Below are positions 12,801-23,400 of a DNA stretch of 64,000 bases, piece after piece (position 1 is the stretch's first letter; each line of letters begins with the position of its first letter). A model generated the notes under the pieces. That model did not search any database and was not told where the DNA came from. It was given only the letters and a program-made list of their open reading frames with translations. A program made the position numbers and the translations under genes. The stretch is from Hydractinia symbiolongicarpus (taxonomy: Eukaryota > Cnidaria > Hydrozoa > Anthoathecata > Hydractiniidae). The stretch is from positions 2,232,001 through 2,296,000 of the forward strand of contig NC_079882.1 of NCBI RefSeq assembly GCF_029227915.1, written 5' to 3'.

Positions 12801-12921
12801 CCCAAAGCTCTGGAGCATGCTTCTAAACGATGAGATAAAAAGCATTCCATCTACAAAACAATTTAAAATTGCACTAAGAAATCAGCTGTTACGAAGTAAT
12901 AACGAACAAGTCTTCTTCTGA
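9853..12921 (+). CDS. LINE ORF2: endonuclease and reverse transcriptase
   Basis: 1022 aa and uninterrupted. The APE-type endonuclease covers about residues 60-285, with Asn68 (LNIRS), Glu97 (LTETW), GDLN at 208-211, DH at 254-255 and SDH at 276-278 all present. The reverse transcriptase follows: NYRPIS, FIDLSKAFDTVNH with Asp652, GVPQGSILGPLLF at 708-720, and the FADD catalytic motif at 739-742. The C-terminus (AWGSTNITKLKKLHIQQKHA region) is of the type seen after RT in Jockey/CR1-like elements. In the family the protein nicks target DNA and copies the element RNA in place. The intact motifs make recent activity plausible. Confidence 0.92.
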   Translation: MTETNFENLEFHPFQTNETLLLNDENDPDLNFYNCTLSKNTNTKYYSPNSDNIFAHAKNYSFSILHLNIRSMQKNFESFKQFLHTLNFRFKIICLTETWCRDEAIKNNSNFQLCNYSVIHQIRNSNKAGGGVCVFIHNSLLYKKRTELCVNNNDCESLSVEILNKTTTNIIVSVIYRQPAGSIDNFKTLIEPIILINKNTSKAVYLVGDLNLNTLDYETNRNIQCFFNFIFQSGYIPLINKPTRVTKQNATVIDHIITNSFCDKELHSGIIKTDISDHFPIFITSNTNFDKQSNHVKIKTRKINENTITLFKYLLAKVKWDDVVKGEDANDAYDSFLKIFLEAYDAAFPEEIKFIKTKTFFNPWMTRGLQKSSRRKQKLYEKYLRKKTYGNETLYKNYKNLFELIKKRAKNFYFNEQINKYKHNARKTWNIIKEVIGKIKIRSNNFPSKLVNDENEIEEPSLIAEEFNNFFTKVGPTLASKIGHSTKSFKSYLSYYDNEIEKKELSEEELEAAFHSLQINKSPGFDQISSNVLKNCFNELKSPLLHIFNSSLITGIVPKKLKIARVVPVLKAGEVCKVSNYRPISILPCFSKILERIMYNRVYSFLNNNDILYNKQFGFQAGHSTDHAIIQLSQEIFQAFDENKFTIGVFIDLSKAFDTVNHEILLEKLKNYGIRNTYLAWFNNYLFERKQYISYDEGNTNYRIITCGVPQGSILGPLLFLIYINDIFRASSVLNSILFADDTNLFFTHKDINVLFETTNLELAKLADWFKANKLSLNTSKTRYTFFHKLSKKDKIPLRLPGLVIDHVNIRREYSMKFLGVLLDENLTWREHIKLVENKVSKSLGILYKASFALNKNCLRSIYFSFIHCYLNYANIAWGSTNITKLKKLHIQQKHASRIILRQNKCSHSRPLLKELGILNVCQLNIFQVLIFMYKIKNLIAPNIFITLFKKVQHKYPTRFSGNNFLRPKIISNVTKFSISNRGPKLWSMLLNDEIKSIPSTKQFKIALRNQLLRSNNEQVFF

Positions 12922-13230
12922 AACAACACTACGTGTGATAATTAAACGCTTTCTTTTATTTAACATAACATTTAATATTTTATTAAGTTTTTAATTATCA
13001 ATTTTTATTTGACGCTCTTTTTAATGACGGCTATGTAAGGTGTGAGATGATAAGACTGCATAGTCTTCTACTTACTCCTGCCATTTTATTCTACGTACGT
13101 GATACAGTTATGTATATATATATGTATATATATATATATATCCTAATGTAGAAATTTATGCCTGTACTTATGTGTATGTAGAACTTGTATCTGTAATTTT
13201 GAAATAGTTGTATGTAAATTTCTTTTGGCG

Positions 13231-13261
<31 letters not shown>

Positions 13262-13266
<5 letters not shown>

Positions 13267-14388
13267 TCATTGTTATCTTTTTATCACGACAATATCTTGG
13301 AACTTTTTTCTTGAACTCGCCCTCTGAAGACGACTTGGTTGGCCATGAAGAGAGTAGATGTTTTGGATCTTTCTTTCTGCATGTCGTGAGTTTTTGTTTC
13401 AATGGAACTAGCCAATAGCGGTCAGGTTTTTTGTATCAAACAGACTTACTAATGGCATATACAAATTTCAAACACAACACTTACGGTTGCACCGTTTAAA
13501 TTTTGTCATTTGTTATGTATCCATCTCTTCGGATAGCAAAAACTGACCAGGTATGAATCGCAGAAACGACTAGTTATATTTACACTATACTTGCCCTTCG
13601 AAATATACACAAATTCGACCGTCCTTTGATTTTCGCCTGTGGTACATAACCAAAGTAACGCTATTTCGTGCACTCGTAACACAAAGTTAAAGGAACTCGG
13701 TTACTATTTTAAACAAACTACATAAATTTTATATGAAATATACATCATATGGCTAATTTTTCTCTTGTATTTATATAAGAGTTTTTTATACCACAGATTG
13801 TAATGTAGCTGATTATATCATTCACGTTTATTGAGTTTATTATTATTATTATTAAGATATAACAAAGCAGAGACAGCATGAATTTTTACGTGAAGAAGTA
13901 ATTGACAGGAAGTCTAATAAAAAAAAGCAATTATCAAGTCACAGTAACGTTGAGTGATGCAAACTTGAATTAAAGGTGTAGCTAATATTCGGAACGAGAA
14001 ACGTTAGGATAAACAGTATTTCTTAATCATCAATATAGTCTGAAACACAGGATATCATAGTGTCGCGTGCTATTTACATTTAAGTGATTGGTTAGGATCA
14101 TAATTTACCTGCTAACAAAAAAGTGGAATTGCAATTCATCTTTTTTAAGCATCGACAAAAAGATTAATTTTTTCTATAGACAAACTTACCTTTATGCGAC
14201 ATGGGTACAGTTCACTGAAGTAGGAACCATCGATGCAAAAAAATATTATCTGCTTTATGCAGATTTTGTCAAAAATGTAGTTTCTTAACAAGGATTGTAA
14301 AATAAAAGATTATGAAGCATTAATTATAAAAAAGTATGTTTTTTTTGATGCTGTCGAATAAACAGAAAAACATATAAAAATGGATAAC
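13262..14388. other. Intergenic
   Basis: AT-rich sequence between the LINE poly(A) tail and the TTAA-flanked transposon. I see no gene. The 66-aa frame at 14088-14288 has no recognisable content. Confidence 0.4.
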
Positions 14389-15020
14389 TTAAAGGTACTG
14401 TCCGATTAAAAATCAACTAAAATTTTGACAAAAAATTCTTATTTGGAACTAATTTCTATAAAATAATTAAATAATTATTTGTTTTCTTTCCTAACACCAA
14501 CTGAACAATATCTCATTCTTGTTTACAAAAAAACATGCGGTCTCTCGCTTCGATTGTTTATATGGATGGCGGATGATAGGCACTAAAGCGAGGCTGAAAT
14601 AATATGTCGCGTGTGACGTATTTACCTGGAGCGCGCTGAACTGACGAAAATAGATAAAACGTGGGCCAGGGCTGATATTTTATTATATGTTTAAAAATTT
14701 TGGTAATTTTACCCCCTGAATTGTGAAAGACCGCTTTTTATGAATTATTCATATGGAATTAAAAAATCGAAGGCGAGAGATGTGTCTAGACCTTAAGGTA
14801 AACACACACTGTGCTAATTCTGTACGAACCTAAGTAAGAAACTTTCGCTAATAAACTTGAAGTTCAATATGACTTTAGCCTTAGGGTTGCATAGTTGTTT
14901 CAGCTACTCTAAAGACAACCAATCAATAATTAAAAATTAGTTTCCTCTTCGCTAGATGTCCCGCCACAGAGAGATTAGACTCAGATCGCACATTGAGTAA
15001 GGTTGAGAGGCAGAATAATG

Positions 15021-15197
15021 TCGTGGTGCGCTGTTGTGAATTGCACTAACAACAGTCGAAAAAAACCGGATAAAATTTTTTTTTCGCTGCTCAAGGATCC
15101 AAAAAAAAATCTTCCGTATAAGGAAAAACCAAAAGTCAGAGAAATATCTGAACGGAGGAAAGAAAAGGATGTTAAGGAGGTGAGTGGGGGCTGGTAA
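15021..15197 (+). pseudogene. THAP zinc-finger fragment
   Basis: From ATG 15021 the frame begins with CAVVNCTNN and KPDKIFFSL, matching the start of a THAP (C2CH) DNA-binding domain: Cys-x4-Cys, then the FF-x-L stretch. The later Trp, Cys-x2-His and AVPTIF parts are not found in frame. A possible splice donor (GAG|GTGAGT, about 15180) could end an exon. It lies inside the TTAA-flanked element, consistent with a relic of a Kolobok-type transposase or a captured exon. Confidence 0.5.
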
Positions 15198-15413
15198 CTA
15201 GGTGGTCGTTCGAAACTCTCTGTCATGGAGTGCCACCAAAGATGTTCACAGCGTACTCTTCAATAAAACCACCGCTCGGAATTCTTCGTGTTCCGTAATA
15301 CATTTTTTATCTGAAAAATATTACAATATTACTCAATCACACTCGCATCTAAGAATTACTCATGAAGGAGTAGAAACTTTTATACCATGTAATTGAAAAT
15401 ATTTAATAGAGTC

Positions 15414-16243
15414 CAGTCTTTTTCAGGAGAGGCGTGCGATCGCACGCGCACACCTTGGCACACGCCTAAATCGTTTCAGGCGTGTGATTAATCGCACGCC
15501 TGAAAAATAAATATTGAGTTTTCAAAATCAACCTATAAAATCCATTTTGTAGCGTGCGATGGCAGCCCTCGAAATAATTTTTGGACAGTCGTCAGACAAA
15601 ACGTCCGATAGATTTCCGTATTGGTCGGACACTTTTAGATCTCAGAAATTATTGAATAGTCCTAGTCCTTTTAATCCACGAGCAAGCCTATTCATAGCCA
15701 ACCTGACCATCCTAGCTAATTCACCGACTCCTGACTTAGTTAAAAGAACTACGTAGACATAAATCTCTTTTGCCTGGCCCCTTCGTCGTTGGTAACCAGG
15801 TCTTACACAAGAAATCCAGCCATGCGGTTCTTAACTAATGCGGAGGTGAACGCCGACGGAGCACGGATGAAGCAAGTCTGCAAAACTGCACTTACAGGCG
15901 GAATAGACATTTTATCATCATATTTTTGCCTATTTGCTTGTGAAAAATAAACAATAAATATAAAAATGACAGTATAGTCATGCATACTATTTCGGACATG
16001 TAGAAAAGGAAGTTAAGATTGAGAGAGTCGCTATACCAGTAGACGCTCGATCATCGTGTTTGGGGTTCACGATTGAAAACGTCCCCCACTTTTCTACCGC
16101 AAAATGAATGCGCAACAAAAATAACCTCGGAGCCCGTATCGCAGGCGTAACATTCTTTGCACGTGCGTTTTACATCGCACGAGTTACTTGATTTACACGT
16201 GCAAATCATCGCACACCTACTCAAGTATTCCTGAAAAAGACTG
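15414..16243. mobile_element. Nested inverted-repeat transposon (MITE-like)
   Basis: 830 bp bounded by perfect 15-bp inverted repeats, CAGTCTTTTTCAGGA at 15414-15428 and its complement at 16229-16243. Inside the ends are further palindromes: a 16-bp perfect one (GCGTGCGATCGCACGC, 15432-15447) and a 26-bp near-perfect one (15477-15502). GCGTGCGAT-like words recur near both ends. No coding capacity is visible and no target duplication is clear. Its position inside the TTAA element shows that it inserted later. Confidence 0.75.
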
Positions 16244-16764
16244 AGAGCCTGTCTCGTGACAGCAAAAACATTCTACACTTCAGAGGGCATCCTCTCACAT
16301 TTAGGAGTAGGAGCAACAAGGTTTCCAATGTTATGTTCGTCTACGTCTTGAAAAGTCGGAACTAGCTCATCATTCGCTGTTCTTTCCGGCTCGAATTGAA
16401 ATCCTAAAACCTGCGAATTATTTTCATTCATTGCTATCTTCATGAAGAACTTTTTTAAACAAAGGAAAAAAATTATAAATAAACATTTAGTCGTTCGATG
16501 CGCAAGTCGGGGGGGTTCGCCTAATAAGAAGCCAGGTAACTACGTCACAAGCAAAAATGTGCTGAATAATGAATTGACCCAGTCCTTTTGCCGCGTTCGA
16601 AAGTTCGTGAAGATGGTAGGCTAGTGCAGCAAGATCAAAACAAACAAACGATGGTGCTAAGTATTGGATAAATCTTTGTTGTTTAAGAGTGCAATCTTCG
16701 TTATTTTTGATACTTAATAAAACAAAAGAAAAGATATTGTTTTTTAATCGGACAGTACCTTTAA

Positions 16765-18778
16765 ATACGAAAGTTATAAAATATCTGAAATAAAAAAAAT
16801 TAAAAATATTAATAATATATTAATGAACATCTTTTTGTTGCCTTTCTATTTAATAATGCAGAGTCACGTGATGTTTTTTTAGCTTTACATGACCTTTCTA
16901 AGGTATTTAGAGAGCTTCCAAATAAAAATTTTCTTTCGTCGCCAAATTATGGTGGGTGACATTTTTTTAGGAATTCTAGGTCCCCCATTAAGAAATTCTC
17001 ACCGAAAACCCTGTAACGCGCACTTTATATGCAGCGTTTATGGTGAGAAATTTTATTTAGTGCAAAAAATTATCCGACTTATTGAGTGTTTCGTCTTACA
17101 GAGGCTTTTGTATAGAATCTGTCCTAAAATCTATCTGTACCACTGTCCATCTTATAGAGCTTTCCACTTTATACGGTGTCTGCTACTCTAGCTAAGACTT
17201 GAAACTTACATCGCAGTGCTAGGATTAGAGACGTTACATCTATATATATATTCTTATGAATTTATCCAAATATCTAGAAACATCTAATTTTTAGGCGATT
17301 TTCCTCAAATATATTATTTCAAATATAATTTTTTTAAAATGGGTTGTTGGTGCGTGTTGTTGTTTCCATTCACGATGAGTTTATTCTAACACAAAAGACA
17401 GCTACGCTTGTTTAAGAACTAGCGCGAATGCCGGCTGGTCGAACTTAATTCTCAAACTACAAAGTCGAAGATAAATTTCATGGAGAAAAGATTTTTGGCA
17501 TGAATTTATCCCCTGAATTCACCCCATGGTAAATGTTATTACAAACAAAATTATTTACTTCAATGGCAAATTTCACTTTGAGTTAAGTTTGACAAAGATT
17601 TTATGTCCACCAACTTTCCCTACTTCCTCCAAATAACTTTCTTTTAAAAGACATTGCTTGATAAGTTACATTTATGTTATGATGAATAAGCATCAAAAGA
17701 AGCTACTTGCAAAATGCGGCACTCCTTTCCATCACATAACTGAAATCATGGTTAATACGTACGTACGTGACAATTAACAACTACAAATTATCGCTGGAGA
17801 TAGCGTTGCTAAGTTTCATTAGACTACGTGCCTTCTTCCGCAACACAACATCACGTTTGTGGAGGCTCTGATCATCCACAATACCCTTTGTTTGCCTTCC
17901 TGATGGATTGTTCAAATATTTTTAATTTTATCACTCGTAGGTTTTTAATTGCTTTGTTTTCTGTTCAATTTATGTTGGTTTATTGTGAAACTTGTTTGTA
18001 ATCACCTACCCAGGACACCTCGTCTGCCCCTAATACATCGAAAATAATTAAAGCAGGTCACAGTCGTAATGAATGTAAATGTTGCCCACAACTCAAGTAA
18101 AAAAGCCGTCCATCTAAAGGGTTGTCTAATAACTTCAACGTTATTTTGGTGAATTTAACATGCAAACACTTTTGTAATCCATACAACAATTTGAACTGGA
18201 ATATGACACATCTAATTAAATAATTTGTAATAAATACTGAATGAAAAATATATACTTTTATATTTTTAAGTATATTACAGACATATGTATAATAAAAGAG
18301 AGCTCATGAATAAATATGGTACAAGTAAAGTACGGAAAAATTGTCGATTTTTTAGCTGCAACATACTTGTTTCAATGGAAAATAAGAAACACACACGTAT
18401 GCAGATTTTCCTATACAAATACTGTAACTTTCGCAACAACAAAAACATTGTCTAAATATTTTATTGTGTGTCTCTGTAATAATAGCCGTCCTCTGTCTGT
18501 TTGTCTGTCTGTTACGGAAATACAAAATGCGATATATAGCGGACAGGCGACCTTCGAGATTTTTCCACGAGTTAAGGACTAGTTAGTTATATTTTTACTA
18601 AAATTGCTTACTTCACATTGATTTACAAATAATATTTTACAAGAATTAAAAGGTTTGCAATTCCGTACCAATTAGGACTGACTGTGCAACGCAAAAATAT
18701 TTTGCAAATTATTCAATGTCACTATTTTCTAATAAAAATAATATATTATACGTGTTAACCTTATTGTAGTATCAATAA
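16765..18778. other. Intergenic downstream of the homeobox gene
   Basis: AT-rich, with a short ACGT run (about 17757-17768). Frames at 16889-17191 and 18316-18582 have no recognisable domain. Confidence 0.4.
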
Positions 18779-20463
18779 TTAAAAATATTGGCAACATCTA
18801 CATTTTCCTGTCAGTGAATTTAAACGCTGTGCTGAAATATCATTAGTTCTATAGTCAAAGAAAGTGTTATTTCTGCTTTTGTGTGGAGAAGAATTATAAT
18901 GAGGATATTGTATAGATGGTCGCACCACTGCCAGAGTTGATGGTGTTGATTCTAATCTATTGGGATGTGTAAAAATTTGGTGTGTTGGATAGGGTAATAA
19001 GCGCTGCGAGAAAGACTCTCTATGTGTAGACCTGTGATGATTCGCATATTTATTTTGTCTTTGCCAGTCGTATTCAGCTTGCTGACACATATCTTTCATG
19101 CATTTTTTCATCTTGTATCTATTGTAAGAAACACATCACGTAACATCAAGTGTTTATTCTTTCCATTAATAACAGGAGATAAAGGATAATAACAGCACTA
19201 AATCCTCTTATCTGCATGCTTAAAATAAATATAACATTCTTTTTCTGGTTCTTGTATATCTATTTATTATTTGAAAACAAATGGCTTTCTTTAATAGGAT
19301 CAATCATTTCCCTGATTGTGCATTCCTGTCTTCCTATTGTAGTATTTTGTTTTCAGTATCAAAGTATACCTTCGTCATGTTAAAAATTTCATTGTGTTTT
19401 TTAATGTTGTTAAGCAAATCAGAAAAATAAAGTTTTCTTATTTTCTTATCTTAATTTTTTAATATTCTATAACATAATATCGTCTACTGAAAACAACAAC
19501 TTATCTTTACGGCAGTGAAACAACTATGATAAGGACACCCCTGACTACCTGTGAAACGGTAGAGATGGTGCGAAAACTATGTGTCAAATCGAAGAAACGC
19601 GAACATTCTAATCAAATTTTACAAGAGAACTTTTCTACGAATCTAAAAAAATTTTTTTTTGCAAAGCACGTACCTGTGGTTCTGAAACCAAATCTTTATT
19701 TGTGTTGGTGTTAAGCTTATCTTCTTTGCCAAAACTTCTCTTTCTGGTGCAGACAAGTAAGGTTGTTGGCGAAAGATACGTTCTAATTCCCATGTTTGTT
19801 GTCTTGAAAAAAGAATTCTTCTTTTCTTAAAATAAGATTCTGCCATTTCTTCTTCATCTTCTTCTTCTGCACTGGAAACGTCATCAGATATATCTACACA
19901 AGAAAACAAAAAGCAAATACGCCTTTTTGTATATATGTTGAGTCCTTTTAAGACAGACGGCACTGTCACCTCCTCACGGAAATAACTGCTATTTATGAAG
20001 GGGTTCTTCCTAAAGTTTTTAGATGATAGCTACATCTTAACTAGTCACACCTATTTTGTTATAAAGATTTTTTGCACTTTCTTTCTGCGAGTCTGATGTA
20101 TCTATTAATCTCGTAGTTTGTCAATGGTATTACATTCACTAAATATTCGTTCTAACATATTCTTTATGGAAGTATGATTTAAATTATGAATGTTAATGAA
20201 TGAAAACTCTAGAACGCGTGCCGCAATAATAGAATTGTAAGAATTTTTGATAGGAAAAGCGTTCCTATGCCTTCAGAACCTAACTATTAGCGGGCACTTG
20301 GTCATTTCTAAGGACGTACTTAAACTTTCAAACTATATTTACCTTCCGATTGTAATCTTTTATTTCCACCACTATAAGATAAAGATGGCATCTTTCTATC
20401 CACGACTTTCTTTTCGACTTTAGTTCTGTCCGATTTTAGTATATTCTCGATCAAAAAAGACAT
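18779..20463 (-). CDS. NK2-class homeobox transcription factor (3 exons)
   Basis: Exons on the minus strand: 20463-20343 (ATG, 40 codons plus 1 nt), 19893-19674 and 19118-18779 (stop TAA). The donors are GAAG|GTAAAT and ACAG|GTACGTG. The acceptors are TTCTTGTGTAG and CTTACAATAG. Phases 1 and 2 match, giving 226 aa. Exon 1 encodes [12 protein letters not shown], which resembles the EH1/TN repression motif near the N-terminus of NK proteins. An acidic run follows (about 49-57). The homeodomain spans 62-121 with [31 protein letters not shown] and Tyr54 (residue 115), the hallmark of the NK2 class, which favours CAAGTG sites. The second intron splits homeodomain codon Arg53. The C-terminus is Ser/Pro/His-rich. 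The protein is nuclear; its developmental role is not inferable here. Confidence 0.92.
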
Positions 20464-23400
20464 ACTTGTGTCGCCCTCTAAGATGTCACACACAATCACT
20501 TTCTGACTTTATCTTATAATGAATATGAAAGTTATGTTGCTCTTTTATTCAACTGTTTATCTACATTTGCTAGGATCTTTTTCCTAATTTCCGGCCTCTT
20601 GCAGGCACAATATGCAGCTGTCTATATAAAGCACTTAGAACAAGTGCTATTCTTTGTACTGAATGGTTAAGCCCATTACAAAGGGATTATGCATAACAGT
20701 GCACCATAGGGTCTTTAATACCATTTATTCAGATCATTATAAAACAAACATTTTCATATCTATTTAGTTAAGGAACCGATTGACACAATCAGCGTGAAAT
20801 TCAGGACTTACAACATCAATTTTCTATTGTAAAGATGTAGGCTGTTATTTCCCATAACGGATTATCATTCTACCTATATACGAGTACTTCCATTCTTCAC
20901 AAAACTAATACTCCTTTGGAGGGCTTTATAATAGGTCAATTATTTTTTTCTCTTTTTTTAGCATATGAAAGATTCGTTGTAAATATTGTTAAGCATGACT
21001 ATATGGAACTTTGTCACATGAGTATAAGACAGCAGCCTACTTTTTATCTCAATAGGGTGCGGTATCACTAATCATATTACAATTTAACATTAATTTATAT
21101 TTTATAATACTTCCTCCATTAATCTTACTGTATTCTTGACTCATTACTTTTTTAAATCTTTTGAATTTAAAGTTTATATCCTCAACATAAAGAGAAGCAA
21201 TGTTATTTCCTGTCCCAAAACGTTCTTTAGTACTTAGTTCTACAGCTTTCCTTCTCTATCGTATCAAGGTGATTAACTGTCGTAGGAACCGTGCACACTA
21301 ATTCTTATCCTTATTTTCTCTCAGTTTTAAATGACGCTATACAGAACGATATAGATTAAATCTCTCTCTTTACTAAAAACTAACCTTTTTATGGTGCAAA
21401 GGTAAAGTGAAGGTCCTTAACAAGCTTTTTCTATTCAGAGTTCCGTCGTCTCTTATTTGAAAAAATGTTAAGTACATGTTGGAAATATCTAGCTTCCCTC
21501 TCAAAACGCCAAAATCAATATTTTATTCTACATTAAGACGTCATTGAAGAAGATTCTTTTGGAAAAAGATAGTATTGAGGAACTTTGTTGGTTACACCCT
21601 TCACAGGATTGACGATACTTAAGTATTACATTTTTTTTTTTTACATTTAGGGCAGAAGGAGAGGTAGAATAAATTTCGTGTGTCAACCCTCAAATCAGTT
21701 AGTGCCAATCTAATGAGAAAAAAGCAAGAGTTAGTTAAACTATTTATGCATACATACACATTATTCTATCCTATAATTAACTTTCTATATTTCTATATCG
21801 AGATAAACACAATTCTTTCGCTGTATAATAAAGCTTTCTACAAGCTAGATATACTTCCCACGGGTGTCACTTACAGTGCAGAAAACATTTGTAATGTGAA
21901 TGCTTTTAAAAGTGTAGTAGTTTGATAAACGTATAGCTAATTACATTCATACAGCACAAAGTTGCTTAGAATATAACGGAAACAGCAATAATAAATTCAA
22001 GTTAATTCGATGTAATCTATACATATCTCATTATATAGGATATAGAATAAGCGTTATAAAAGCTACTCAACTTTAAGACAAAATACATTGGAGCCAAAAT
22101 AATTAAAAGTTTCTCACAGAAAAATTCCAACCTAATTTAATTAGGTTATTAAAGACAATTAATTTTGATACATATCACACCAAGATCTAAGTATCAGTTA
22201 TGTAAATAGCAAAATTTATGTACAAGGTACTTTCATTTTATGGACATGGGTAGCACACACAAAGATTATACACGTAAAATTTGGTACTTAAATAAATACC
22301 AACGACAAGTGGTTATAAAAAAGGATAGCTTCAGCGTTGTTTGATGTTGTTCTTAAACAGGGAGCTTAGCTTTCCTATAACTATATTTAGGGTTTACCCA
22401 GCATCTATTAGTGCTAAGTAAAATGAGTCAAAGATTATACTTTTTGTTATAACCAGCTAAATAAGTCAAAAGTCCAAACCTGAGGAGGAATTACATCACA
22501 GTTTCTTGATGAACCCCTCACGGCTGTATTTTGTTGGTATATGTGCAAAATGATTCTAAGCTAAATGAATTTTGGAGGAGTTCTTTATAAAATAATTTGT
22601 TCTTTCTTCGAAAAATTTTGCAACTCTAAAAACATTTCGCGAATCTCTAAGAGTTTCACCAGGAATACTTTTGGAATATCTGAAATTGAAAATTTTTGCG
22701 ATTTTGTGATTCTTATGTTTTTAAATTTCTTGCTGATGAATTTTGAGATTTGAAAAAAATGTCCTACCTAGGATAGATAATTTTCGTTTTTACATTATGG
22801 TCGTTAATAAGGTATATGCAATAACTTCTTTTGTGTTTTCCTACAAATACAGTTTGTACATACCGAATAAACTTTCATAAATAGAACAAAGTAGGCTGTA
22901 CTCCTCCCAGCACTACAGGCCTAATCCCGATTGAGGTCACCTTAGTTAGGACTAAAAACATTAAATGGTTTACCACTGTGGTACATCATAAGGATTTTAA
23001 TGTTATTGTCAAGGTTTTACAAAATAATTCTACACCAATTTGTCCATTTTGATGTAAGCAGTACAAAAAACCATGCCTTTCGTTGAAGTTACAGTTTTTT
23101 TAACTTTAGTAAAAATTAAAAAAGTCACTTGAAACTTGAAAGTATGATATAGACCGGATTAATAAAATGAAAGCTAAACACTGTTTTACTTCTATCATAA
23201 TTTCTAAATTCCTGAATTTGGCCATTTCTTGAGACGCCGATAAATTGTTTAGAACAGCATATCAATTTTGACGAAGATACCTGTGCAAAAAACATTAAAA
23301 ACAATTTTTGTCATTGAGATAAGTCAGATAGATAAAACGTGTCCTAGGTTTGGAACAAAATGCTTTATCCAGCCCAGATGTAGTTATGCATATTTAGTAG

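Larger units (their letters stand above)
8840..13261 (+). mobile_element. Apparently intact two-ORF non-LTR retrotransposon
   Basis: A complete LINE-type element: a short 5' leader, ORF1 (8992-9798), ORF2 (9853-12921), a roughly 310-bp 3' UTR with (TA)n near 13116-13141, and a 31-nt poly(A) run at 13231-13261. Both ORFs are uninterrupted and the catalytic residues are present. The exact 5' end and target-site duplications were not found. The clade is uncertain: the ORF2 layout is Jockey/CR1-like, while the plain poly(A) tail fits Jockey or L1 better than CR1. Confidence 0.85.
14389..16764. mobile_element. Kolobok-like DNA transposon with TTAA target duplication
   Basis: Perfect 20-bp terminal inverted repeats begin AGGTACTGTCCGATT (14393-14412) and end at 16741-16760. 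Both are directly flanked by TTAA (14389-14392 and 16761-16764). TTAA duplications and purine-start termini fit the Kolobok superfamily, whose transposases carry THAP fingers, and a THAP-like coding piece lies inside (15021-15197). There is no full transposase, so the element is non-autonomous or decayed. A second transposon (15414-16243) is nested in it. Confidence 0.75.

Noticed and set aside
15202-15396. Frames continuing the THAP domain inside the TTAA element
   Set aside because: None shows the expected Trp, Cys-x2-His or AVPTIF parts, so they were not joined to the THAP fragment.
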